Shown here: one piece after another, positions 1-10,479 of the stretch
Position numbering within the stretch: position 1 is the stretch's first letter
Layout: every line of letters starts with the position of its first letter
NCBI RefSeq assembly: GCF_033115175.1
Contig: NC_084850.1
Location: forward strand, 14,725,218-14,789,217
DNA: 64,000 nucleotides
DNA from: Lepus europaeus
Taxonomy: Eukaryota > Chordata > Mammalia > Lagomorpha > Leporidae
Reading direction: 5' to 3'
Notes under the pieces: generated by a model
Databases searched by the model: none
What the model was told of the DNA's origin: nothing
The model's input: only the letters and a program-made list of their open reading frames with translations
Made by a program: the position numbers and the translations under genes

Positions 1-141
1 GATCTTGGCTTCAGATCAGCACAGCTCTGTCCATTGCGACCACCTTGGGAGTGAACCAGCAGATGGAAGATCTCTCTCTCTTTGCCTCTGCCTCTCTGTA
101 ACTCTGTCTTTCAAATAAATAAATAATTTTTTTAAAAATTA
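1..141 (+). mobile_element. C-repeat SINE, 3' part (cut by window start)
   Basis: Right half of a lagomorph C-repeat. It has the 'gggagtgaaccagcagatggaag' region, a (CT)-rich block, then 'ctttcaaataaataaataa' and an A/T tail. The 5' half lies outside the window. Confidence 0.88.
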
Positions 142-150
142 AATAAATAA

Positions 151-1115
151 CACTGATCTGTGGCAAAAAGTGTCCTACATGAAGGACTTCTGTGGGTGAG
201 ACCCTGGTGGAAAGAAGGGGCCATCAAAGAAGGATGTACTTTTCTTTGAAGGGAGGAAAGAAATTTCCACTTTGCTTATGGACTTGTCTATATACTGACG
301 GAGTCTGTGGACTCAAAAGGCTTCTACAGCCTAGGCAGCTCATGTCAAGAGCCTCGGGTGATCACTGATGTCATACATAAGAGTGTTAATTGTTAAATTA
401 ACAAAAGGAGTCACTGTGCACTAACTCCCCATGCAGGACCTCTGTCCTCAAAGAGCTGGATTATGAGAGTTAATAGTAAAACTTGTTCACAAAGATTTAC
501 TTCATTTTAGCATATTAAATTGAGAATACTCTTATGTCTCAGAAGCTATAGTTATGTCTAAGTCCTCGCTAAAGATATGTCATTCTTGGGTTCTTCAAAG
601 TTTATTAAGTTTCTCAAAAAAATGCTTAAAAAAATTAAACCTCAGAAAGTTTTACTTTTATTGAATTAAAAAGTATTTTTCCTTATTGTAAAAATAATCC
701 TTATAGTGTTCTATTACATGGTAGGGTAACAATAGTGAACAATAACATATTGTATATTTCTAAATAGCTAGAAGAAAGACTTTTGAATGTTCACACTACA
801 AAGAAATCTTGAACATATGAAGTTATGGATGCCAATTATCCTTAATTCGATCATTAAAATGTATGCATGTATCAAAATATTACATTACATCCCATAAATA
901 TGAACAATAATTGTGTGTCAATAAAAACAAATAATAAAAAAAACCTGATCCCTTAGTTTTAAAAATTGAGAGAGGGACTAAGAAAAGAAGGAGGAGAAGG
1001 GTGGGAGCATGAGTGGGAAGGAGGGGAAGGAGGGGAAGGTGGGAAGTACCACTATGTTCCTAAATCTGTATATATGAAATATAAGAAATTTATATACCTG
1101 AAATAAATTTTTTAA
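151..1115 (+). mobile_element. Rabbit-type L1 3' end, older copy
   Basis: Blocks near 330-470 (gcagctcatgtcaagagcctc, gtcactgtgcac, aggacctctgtcct) recur at 63425-63560 and, more diverged, in the L1 copies at 1322 and 7507. This marks a shared L1 3'UTR. A purine-rich gagggga stretch (about 965-1050) and an A/T-rich end near 1110 fit an L1 terminus. No ORF survives. The 5' edge is approximate. Confidence 0.6.
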
Positions 1116-1239
1116 AAAATCCTTCTCTAAAGGTATGGATGCCTCACTGAATGTAAATTATCTCAAGACTTCGATTTTTAAATTTCCATTAGTAAATTCT
1201 TAAAAAGATGATCATGTATCTACAGAGTAGTAGCAATAA

Positions 1240-2375
1240 ATACCCACATCAAAAAAAATAGCCTAAGGCCACATGGCTATCTATCCAAAGGTGAGAGACA
1301 GGATTAGAATTCATGTCTCCTTACATTTCTTGTTAGAGATGCCACCTGCCTTTACCTGACCAGCTCTCCTCCCAGGCCAGCCAAGTAATGAAAGTCAACA
1401 GAGTGCCTTCCCCTAGGAGGTTCACACCTCCCTTAGGATATACCCCATGTGAAGAGATAGATAGGTCTGGGCCTCTGAATTTACAAGGCCTAAAGCCCAC
1501 CAGATTATTATCAAGCCCCTTCTATCAGGTTCTATTTGCCTCTCAATCAGAAAAATTACTTGTAGCTTAGACAGCACCTTTCTTAGCTCCTCTAATAATG
1601 ACTCTGTCCTTTGTTCTAGGCCCTGTCTAGTGCACTTGGGCCTCATTCCTTTGTAATCATAACCTCTACTCTACCACCAATGGCTCTACTCCCAACCTGT
1701 GTGTACTGATGGTCCTCTTCCCCACTTAATGCTGTATAATTGTTCAAACCTGGTAAATGCCACTCTTAGGATCATTGGTTACTATCCTCACTCTGTCTTT
1801 TATGACCTTGTCTAAATATGATCAGAGTCGGCAAACTTGGAAGGCTTCCATAGCCTTGGCAACTCATGACGACAGCCTAGGATGGTTACTGGCGCCATAA
1901 ACTAGAGTGTCAATTTGTTGGGTCAACAACAGGAGCCACTTTGCACTTGCTCCTCATGTGGGATCTCTGTCCTTAATGTGCTGTACATTGTGATTTAATG
2001 CTATAACTAGTACTCAAATAGTATGTTTCACTTTGTGTTTCTATGTGGGTGCAAACTGTTGAAATCTTTATACTAAATTGATCTTCTGTATATGAAGAGA
2101 ATTGAAAATGAATCTTGATGCAAATGGAAGGGGAGAGGGAGCGGGAGAGGGGAGGGTTGCGGGTGGGAGGGAAGTTATGGGAGGGGGAAGCCATTGTAAT
2201 CCATAAGCTGTACACTGGAAATCTATATTCATTAAATAAAAGTTAAAAAAAAAAGATAAGACTCAAACAGATCAGCTTCGATTCCTGTCTAAACCAATTA
2301 TATATAAAAAAAAAAGAATTCATGTCTCCTGACTCCCAATCCAGTGTAGAATTCTTCAGCATGCTTTAACCCCTG
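1240..2375 (+). repeat. MIR relic split by an L1
   Basis: The left piece (1240-1321, 'aaggccacatggct ... gacaggattagaattc') and right piece (2331-2375, 'gactcccaatccagtgtagaattctt') read as one MIR 3' half once the L1 at 1322-2314 is removed. The split is supported by the L1's 16-bp TSD. Family assignment is from memory. Confidence 0.45.
1322..2314 (+). mobile_element. Young 5'-truncated L1 with double A-tract tail
   Basis: This is the L1 3'UTR only, without ORF2. It is flanked by a perfect 16-bp TSD, agaattcatgtctcct, at 1306-1321 and 2315-2330. The L1 end 'attaaataaaagtt' is followed by A10 (2245-2254), about 51 bp of unrelated sequence (2255-2305), and a second A-run (2306-2315) abutting the TSD. 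That layout is typical of a 3' transduction. Short open frames within it, for example 1388-1570 and 1422-1646, recur identically in the inverted copy at 8196-8454 and are not genes. Confidence 0.88.
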
Positions 2376-2732
2376 CACCAGGAGAATGCTATAGATGAAA
2401 ACAGCAAAGAGCAAACTTGTATTATAGAATTTACTTTTTCATAAATCAGTATCAGGAGTAAGTCATAGTTAGAAGCACTCACCCAGAAATGCACCGAGCT
2501 TCCAATGCCATCAACACCTCTAATATCCTCTGTTTTCTCCCTCCTAGATGTGTTCCTAATATTCTCTGATACCAAACTTCTCAACCCACACCTACACCTT
2601 GCTTCGCAGGACTACTGAGTCAAGAAGAAAATCCCTGGGTAGTAGCTAACCAGAAAAGTGGGCTGAAAAAGGGTCACTTGAGCATTGGCTCATTCAAATT
2701 CTTGAAGGTTATGGAGAGAGGGTAGAGATGTG
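2376..2732. other. Intergenic, nothing recognised
   Basis: Unique-looking sequence with short spurious open frames only. No repeat family or gene recognised. Confidence 0.4.
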
Positions 2733-2744
2733 AAAGTTTAAGAA

Positions 2745-3087
2745 TATGAGGTTGGCACTGTGGCACAGCAGGTTAAGCCACCATCTACAGCACCAGCTTC
2801 CCACGTCAGGGCCAGTTCACGCCCCACTTCTGATCCAGCTCCCTGCTAATGTGCCTGGGAGGCCAGTGGAAGATGGCCCAAGTGCTTGGGCTCCTGCACC
2901 CATGTGGGAGATCCAGATGAGGCTCTGGCTCCTGACTTCAGGCTGGTCCAGCCTTGGCTGTTGTGGCCATTTGGGGAATGAACCAGAAGATGGAAGGTAT
3001 TTCTCTTCTCTCTCTCTCTCTTGCTCTTGTTCTCTTTCTGTCTCTCCCTCTCTCTACTCTGGCTTAAATAAATATTTTTTAAAAAGT
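2745..3087 (+). mobile_element. C-repeat SINE, full length
   Basis: Begins 'ggttggcactgtggcacagc' and ends 'aaataaatattttttaaaaag'. Flanked by a 12-bp TSD, aaagtttaagaa, at 2733-2744 and 3088-3099. Open frames on either strand here are SINE translations. Confidence 0.93.
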
Positions 3088-3260
3088 AAAGTTTAAGAAC
3101 AACCATAGCTTTAAAAAGTAAACTGTAAAATTTCCTGTAACTAGTTCCTGACTCAAAAGGACACATGAAGTCAAGACATTTTCAACTTTCTATAGGTTAT
3201 TCTCAGAAAATAGAATTATATACTTATAACCTGAAAACTTAGATAAAGATCAAGAATTGG

Positions 3261-3515
3261 GAGGCCAGTGTTGTGGCATAGTGGGTAAGGCCACCACCTG
3301 TGCTATTGGCCATTCCATATGGGAGCCGGTTCTAGTCCTGGGTGCTCCACTTCCAATCCAGCTCTCTGCTATGGCCTGGGAAAGCAGTAGAAGATGGCCC
3401 AAGTCCTTGGGTCCCTGCACCTGCATGGGAGACCCAGAAGAAGCTCCAGGCTCCTGGCTTCGGATCGGCGCAGCTCCAGCCGTTAGGGCCAATTGGGGAG
3501 TAAACCAGTGGATGG

Positions 3516-3565
<50 letters not shown>

Positions 3566-3621
3566 CCTTCTCTCTCTCTATGTAACTCTTTCAAATAAAT
3601 AAATAAATCTTTTAAAAAAAA
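3261..3621 (+). mobile_element. C-repeat SINE with long (CT)n
   Basis: Full-length copy starting 'ggccagtgttgtggcatagt' with a pure TC run at about 3522-3559. It ends 'aaataaataaataaatctttt' plus A-run. The flanks 'aagatcaagaattg' and 'aagaacaagaaatg' look like a slightly diverged TSD. Confidence 0.92.
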
Positions 3622-3650
3622 GAACAAGAAATGCAAAGACAGGGACAGAC

Positions 3651-4242
3651 TTTGGGGCAGCAGTTGGGACACTAGCATCCTATGTGAAAGTGCCTGAGGT
3701 CCAAGTCCCAGCTCTGCTCTGTTTTCTTTCTTTCATTTTTTTTTTAGATTTATTTATTTATTAGAAAGGCAGAGGCAAAAAGAGAGAGAGGTCTTCCATC
3801 CATTGGTTCACTCCCCAGATGGCTGCAACAGTTGGAGCTGCACCAATCCTAAGCCAGGAGCTTCCTCAGGGTTTCCCATGCAGGTGCAGGGGCCCAAGGA
3901 TTTGGGCCATCTTGTACTGCTTTCCCAGGCCATAGCAGAGAGCTGGATCGGAAGTGGAGCAGCTGGGACTCCAACCGGCATCCCCTTGGGATGCCAGCAT
4001 GCAGGCAGTAGCTTTACCCACCACACCACAGCACCATCCCAATGCTGTTTTCTATTCCAGATTTTTGCTAATATGCACCCTGGGAGGCAGCAGGTGGTGG
4101 CCCATTGCCACTCATGTGGAAGATCTAGATTGAGTTCCAGGCTCCTGGGCTTGGTCTGGCCCAGTCCCATCTGTTGTGAGCATTTCAGGAGTAAACCAAG
4201 AAATGGAAGATTCTGTCTATAAATAAATTTTTTCAAAAAAAG
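3651..4242 (+). mobile_element. Older C-repeat SINE interrupted by another
   Basis: The left arm (about 3651-3727, 'ggggcagcagttgggacac ... agctctgctct') and right arm (4054-4242, 'attccag ... ctaataTgcaccctgggaggc ... aaataaattttttc') join into one SINE of the longer subfamily when the insert at 3728-4044 is removed. Confidence 0.8.
3728..4044 (-). mobile_element. C-repeat SINE nested in SINE
   Basis: Reverse copy with a poly(T)/'atttatttattt' start, gagagag run, and an end near 'accacagcaccatcccaa'. Flanked by 'ctgttttct' at 3719-3727 and 4045-4053, a 9-bp TSD inside the host SINE. Confidence 0.88.
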
Positions 4243-4249
4243 AAAAGAA

Positions 4250-7200
4250 ATATAAATCATCACAAGAAGAATCTTGTAATGACATATAGTTTTATTATTA
4301 ATAATGAATTTCAATGAGAAGTTTTTTAAATGACTTATTTAATAAAAATAGTAGCAGGATGAAACTTACATATAACAAAGGAGTTCTAATTCTTTGATAT
4401 TAAATATAGAGAAAATATTCCCAGTATTCAGGTTAACTACATTTGGACTCATAAAGTGACCCTTCTCCCATAAATTCCTGAAATCAGATCATATGCTTGC
4501 CATCTCAGAGGGTTATTGTGATAAACAAAGCATCCTGCAGCATACATTTTCCTCCAATAAAGGCCTCTTCGTTTAAAGAAAATGGAGACTAAGAAATGAT
4601 ACAAAACTGCCCTTCTTAAAAGAAAAAAATCATATATATGGATGTGAAAAATAAATTTAGGTTCATAAATTAAAAAATAACACTGCTAACAGCTGCAGTA
4701 GAATATTTCTTAAAAACATAAATCAGGCATTATTTTAATCAAATTGAATTCAGATGATAGACTTTTATGTAAAACCTAATTTACTTTGAATTCCCCGGTC
4801 ATGACTTGTGTGTGCCTTACAGGACAAGGTTAAAGAGATTACATCTGGGTTCATGTCAGCAGCATCTGCTGGTTAGTCCTCTGCACACTGATTTAATGAG
4901 AGGTCAAGCACAGTCTGTCAGAAGGACTTCTGTTTCAGACAGGTGCTTAAGAGAAGTCTTCATCTCCATTATGACAACCAACCGGGTGTTCAGAATTAGG
5001 AAACTGATGCATCAATAGGAATATGTCACCATGTTAAACTTATAAGTAGAAATTACAACCACATCTTTATTTGCAGTTTGAAAAAGAGCTGTTATTCTGA
5101 AATGCAGCTTTTCAAAAATGGCCTTATGCATCTTTTTCTGAAGTGACAGTCATCCAAAAGAGATATAATTCTATTGATAGAATGCTATGTATAACTGCAC
5201 AAACATGTATATTACCAAAGGAAAACACATTGACAACTGTTTAGGCTTAATAGACAAAATAGGCTACAAAAATCATTCATCCTAAAAATTCTAATACAAA
5301 ATTTTAAATAATTTAAATTCTAAAGCATTTTCTATTTCAACTCACAAGTTCTTCAGAAAAGCCTAAAGATGTTCCTATAATTATTGTAACAGGAAGGGTT
5401 TCGAGCCATTAAAATAATCTTTGGCAATTCAGTGTGATTCTCCTTATTTATGCAGCACTCCTTTCTGAGTGACTAAGTCCCCCATTGCCTTCTCCGAAAT
5501 GGTCACTTTTAAGCAGTGTATCACAAAGAGGCTCAAATTCCAAAATCAATCAAGTCATTTTGCCACACAAGGAGGATCTACAATCGAGTAATCTGTAATC
5601 ATATAGATGCCTTATGATAATTATCTTCTTTTCAAGCACATATTTGTGATCATGAGTGTTGCAAGAAAGAGGAGGGAATAGATGTGGCTCTTGGTGTTTT
5701 ATTAGGATGAGACTGAAAAATCCCAAGCATTTTATTTTTCTATTAAAACCCACTTTAGTGTATGCCCTGTGCATATACCATTTTGCAAACCTAACAACTG
5801 GACATAGCCCTTTACAAATGACAGCCTAAATATTCATTTTTGAGTATATATAAAAATTATAGTAAGAAGATGGGCAATTTTCAATTTTCTCAACTGGCTT
5901 GTCATCATCATGGGAAGAATTGATTATTTGTGCTGGGGGTTACAGGATGCACAGGTATTTGGGCTCAAGAAAATACATTAATTCTGCAGTTTCAACAACT
6001 GGGATCTCCACTAAAGATGACAGAAGTTTTTTCTTTGCCTGTATATTTTGAGAGAAACATGTATGAGCACACTGTGGTAAACTGGGGTACACACACAGGT
6101 TTCAATCTACCTCAGAATTTAGTAACGTATACTTATTTTTCATTTAGTGGCAGCTGCATTGTAAACCTTCATACAAGCTTCACACCTTGTGGCAGAGAAT
6201 GATCACCAGATTGCAAGGCCAAAGTAAAAACTCTAAACTTTCTAGCATCAGACACAACCCTCCAAACTGCTGGAGAGAAATCTGAATGAAAATGGCCTCA
6301 GCTGCAGGAATGTAAAGGATTTGGATGCTTAATGATGTAGAAGTTGAACAATATTGACAGTTCTCTCAGTGTTTAATCAAACTTCTCAGGCAAGTAGAAG
6401 AGCCCTGTGAAAAGTAGTTGAACTTAAGGACAATAAAAGGAAACAAATTATCTTGTCCAGACAAGTCAATTTCATGTCTGAAATGAAGTTTCTCAACCTC
6501 ACAGCTAGCAAATGGATGCAGTGGCCAGCTTGACATACAGCCATATGTACATGGGACTTAGCTGTGCTCTGGCCTAATTTTGATAATACATGAAATAGGA
6601 GTAAATGGAGATATCTATTTTTCTGTTTTGACATGCATGTTTTTCCTCAAACTATTAAGGAAGGTGTGTGATTATTTTGATTTCTACAATTGTATCATTT
6701 GTGGTTTTCTTTGTACCTCTCTGGATTCTCACAGGACAGTTAATAAAATTCAATTGCAAAAATATGTTAGGAAAGCCAGGCACTTCGCAGTTTATTAGAA
6801 GGCTCAAGTCTTTTTTTAGTCATCCTACAGATAACTTGCTGGAATTCTATCACTTGGGGAAACTGCAGAAGATTTCCTTAGAGCAGGGCAGGAAAACCAA
6901 GAGTGCCCCAACTAAAATTTACATGTCAACAGACTTGTTTTGCATACATTAACATGTGTTAATGAAGACATTTTCCTGATGCTGCATATGCATTTTTGCA
7001 TAACTCTCACAGCCAAAGTTTGCAGAAAATTTGACTTTCCCTGAGCAGTGGGGGGGTTGGGGGGCAGTAAATTTCCTGGGTAAAGAATCAGAAGTTAAAA
7101 TCAAGGTGGCCAAAGCAGAATAATGTAAGTAAAACATCACTGTAAATGATCAAATTTAGAAAGACTAAAAACTTTTATTCTCCTGTAGCATGAAACCATT

Positions 7201-7410
7201 GCTACTTAAAGTTGAAGAGATTTGTACTTCTCAGCCTGAGCTGTAGGTTTGAACACTTATCCCAACTCTCAGCAAATTAGTAAAGGGAATGCCTAGAAGA
7301 TACCATCACTCCTGGTGAATGGAGGTGGGGGGCTGAATGGAGAAAAGAGTAAACTCACAAGGGACCATACCTTGGACATAGCTCTCGCATGCACTCAGGA
7401 AATGCTGGCT
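4250..7410. other. Intergenic, mostly unique AT-rich sequence
   Basis: About 3.1 kb without any mobile element I recognise. It contains a G-run near 7051-7063 and scattered short open frames (longest 90-94 codons) with no recognisable domain, codon pattern or splice context. No gene call is justified. The absence of young repeats makes it a possible place to look for conserved noncoding sequence. Confidence 0.4.
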
Positions 7411-7419
7411 CCCCATTTT

Positions 7420-8901
7420 CCTGCTTGGCTCAGTGGTTAAGACACTACTTGGGAAGCCCACATTCCACATTAGAGCACCTGGATTCCAGTCCTAGTTCTG
7501 CTTTTATTTTTTTTTTTTTGACTGTCGAGAAATAGTTTATTATTTCATTTTATTTTTTCATTTTTTTCTATTTTTGTTTACATTTAATATTTTTTTTAAC
7601 TTTTATTTAATGAATATAAATTTCCAGTGTACAGCTTATGGTTTACAATGGCTTCCCCCTCCCATAACTTCCCTCCCACCCGCAACCCTCCCCTCTCCCG
7701 CTCCCTCTCCCCTTCTATTCACATCAAGATTCATTTTCAATTCTCTTTATATACAGAAGATCAATTTAGTATAAATACTTCAACAGTTTGCACCCACATA
7801 GAAACACAAAGTGAAACATACTGTTTGAGTACTAGTTATAGCATTAAATCAAAATGTACAGCACATTAAGGACAGAGATCCCACATGAGGAGCAAGTGCA
7901 CAGTGGCTCCTGTTGTTGACCCAACAAATTGACACTCTAGTTTATGGCGCCAGTAACCACCCTAGGCTGTCGTCATGAGTTGCCAAGGCTATGGAAGCCT
8001 TCCAAGTTTACCGACTCTGATCATATTTAGACAAGGTCATAAAAGACAGAGTGAGGATAGTAACTAATGATCCTAAGAGTGGCATTTACCAGGTTTGAAC
8101 AATTATACAGCATTAAGTGGGGAAGAGGACCATCAGTACACACAGGTTGGGAGTAGAGCCATTGGTGGTAGAGTAGAGGTTATGATTACAAAGGAATGAG
8201 GCCCAAGTGCACTAGACAGGGCCTAGAACAAAGGACAGAGTCATTATTAGAGGAGCTAAGAAAGGTGCTGTCTAAGCTACAAGTAATTTTTCTGATTGAG
8301 AGGCAAATAGAACCTGATAGAAGGGGCTTGATAATAATCTGGTGGGCTTTAGGCCTTGTAAATTCAGAGGCCCAGACCTATCTATCTCTTCACATGGGGT
8401 ATATCCTAAGGGAGGTGTGAACCTCCTAGGGGAAGGCACTCTGTTGACTTTCATTACTTGGCTGGCCTGGGAGGAGAGCTGGTCAGGTAAAGGCAGGGGG
8501 CATCTCTAACAAGAAATTTACAGTTCTGCCTGCAATGTTGCTGACCCTACTTGACCATCCCCTCAGCTGCAGTGGTCACTTTGGAAGTTGGGCTGAGTGA
8601 AGGGCTTTTCAGCTTGCTTTTAATTCAAGCTTCCCACCAATGTGCATAATAGGAGGCAGCAGGGGTGGCCCAAGTAGTTACATCCTTGCCACCCTCCTGG
8701 GAAACATAGATTGAGTTTCAGGTTCCTGGTTTCTATCTAGCCTGTCCAGAACCACCTGTCGGCACGCATATGGGGAGTAAACCAGCAAATAAAGACCTCA
8801 AGGTCAGTCTCTCTCTCTCTCTCATCCTCTTCCTTTTCAATAACATTTTATCAGTCTTTCAAATAAACAAATAATTTTACATTTTTTAAATTAAAAAAAA
8901 A
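7420..8901 (+). mobile_element. Older C-repeat SINE split by an L1
   Basis: Left arm 7420-7506 ('ggctcagtggttaagacac ... cctagttctgctttta') and right arm 8615-8901 ('tgctttta attcaagcttccc ... aaataaacaaataatttt'). Removing the L1 restores the SINE order without a gap. A (CT)n block lies at about 8810-8825. Confidence 0.85.
7507..8614 (-). mobile_element. Young L1 3' end inserted in a SINE
   Basis: Reverse-oriented rabbit L1 3'UTR. It starts with poly(T) (7507-7519) and about 70 bp of A/T-rich sequence before the canonical end (about 7593, 'aacttttatttaatgaat'). It is flanked by the 8-bp TSD tgctttta at 7499-7506 and 8615-8622. It extends about 90 bp further 5' than the inverted partner at 1322-2314 and is nearly identical to it. 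The region 8196-8454 translates identically in two frames. Confidence 0.88.
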
Positions 8902-8994
8902 ATCTGTCTAGAACTCTTTGGGTCAAGTGACAACTTCCTAGAATTAGAAATACTCAGTTTTTGGATTAGTCTCCACTTTACAGAGGAAACCCTT

Positions 8995-9320
8995 TCTTTT
9001 CTTTTTTTTTTTTTTCTTTTATTTGAAAGGCAGTGTTACAGAGAGAGGAGGAAAGACAGAAACAGAGATCTTCCATCTGCTGGTTCACTCTCCAAATAGC
9101 TGCAACTGCCCGGGCTGGGCCACACCAAAGCCAGGAGCTTCTTCTGGGTGTTCCACATGGATGCAGGGGCCCAAGCACTTGGGCCATCCTTCGCTGCTTT
9201 CCCAGGTGCATTAGCAGAAAGCTGGATCAGAAGTGGGGCAGCTGGGGTCTTGAACTGGCGCCATATGGGATGCAGCATCACAGGCAGAGGCTTAACCTGC
9301 TATGCCACAACTCTGACCCC
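8995..9320 (-). mobile_element. C-repeat SINE
   Basis: Poly(T)/'tttatttgaaaggcag' start, SINE body, end 'ctctgacccc'. Perfect 13-bp TSD agaggaaaccctt at 8982-8994 and 9321-9333. Confidence 0.94.
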
Positions 9321-9333
9321 AGAGGAAACCCTT

Positions 9334-9800
9334 GCAAAGACAATCTGCCCCATCCTAGCTCAAATCTAGAAATATAGAAGGGCTGGATTCTAAGAAATGA
9401 GAACTGCTTTTCCACAGAAGTCACCAATTCTTCAGGTCTAGATGACCTCGTATGCATTGTGCTGGGAAGGAGATGGCTCTCAAGGCTCAAGACTCCTCTA
9501 CAATCTCTCCTCACACTGACCCCCTTCCCTCTCCTCCCACATTTCTTCCCTTTCCTCCAATCTGAAAAAGCATCTACTCTCAGCTGGGTCTACTGCTAGA
9601 TACTGACAGACCACACCATTAACAGTGCATTCTCAAGGGGCAGGCCATGGCATCACGCTGTGGTCAGGGCTCCTGAGACGTCAATACCAAATGCTCTACA
9701 TGCATGGGAAAGTATAACTACCCCTGCCCCAGGAACAGGGAACTTAGTACAATACTTCTTCAGGAAGCTGTATGATATGAGGTAGCTAAAATGCCTCTTG
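9334..9800. other. Intergenic, nothing recognised
   Basis: No repeat or gene identified. Open frames are short and unsupported. Confidence 0.4.
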
Positions 9801-10475
9801 GGGGCAGGCATTGTGACACATTAGGTTTAGCCACTGCCTGCAACAATGGCATCTCATATGAGCACTAGTTCAAGTCCTAGTTGCTCTACTTCTAATCCAA
9901 TTCCCCAATAATGTGCCTGGGAAAGCAGCAGTCGATGGCCCAAGTATTTGGACCCCTGTCACTCATATGGGAGACCAGATGGAGTTCCAGGCTCCTGGCC
10001 CAGCCCTGGCTGTTGTGGCCATCTGGGGAGTTAAACAGTGGTTGTAAGATCCCTCTCTCGGCTGGTGCTTCGGCTCACTAGGCTAATCCTCCACCTGCAG
10101 CGCCGACACCCTGGGTTCTAGTCCCGGTTGGGACACCAGATTCTCCAGATTCTGTCCCGGTTGCTCCTCTTCCGGTCCAGCTCTCTGCTGTGGCTCAGGA
10201 GTGCAGTAGAGGATGGTCCAAGTCCTTGGGCCCTGCACCCGCATGGGAGACCAGGAAGAAGCACCTGGCTCCTGGCTTCAGATCGGGGCAGCACGCCGTC
10301 CGTAGCGGCCACTTGGGGGGTGAACCAATGGGAAAAAGGAAGACCTTCCTCTCTGTCTCTCGCTCACTAACTCTGCCTTTCAAAAAAAAAAAAAAAGATC
10401 CCTCTCTCTCTCTCTTTTCTCTCTGACTCTGCCTTTCAAGTAAATAAATAAAAGTTTTATTTTAAAAAAAATGTT
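9801..10475 (+). mobile_element. Older C-repeat SINE interrupted by a younger one
   Basis: The left arm starts 'gggggcaggcattgtgacac' and runs to 10059. The right arm (10396-10475) resumes at the repeated 'agatccctctctc' and ends 'aagtaaataaataaaag' plus A-run. Confidence 0.88.
10060..10395 (+). mobile_element. Young C-repeat SINE nested in SINE
   Basis: Subfamily with 'ggctggtgcttcggctcact ... ctaatcctccacctgcagcg', whose pyrimidine block is short and whose tail is a pure A-run. The 13-bp TSD agatccctctctc is perfect (10047-10059 and 10396-10408). The same subfamily recurs at 52122 and 52934. Confidence 0.95.
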
Positions 10476-10479
10476 GTCT

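Noticed and set aside
1388..1646. Repeated 60- and 74-codon proteins, identical at 8196-8454
   Set aside because: They are frames within the L1 3'UTR on the wrong or non-coding strand. Their identity reflects two young L1 copies, not a gene family.
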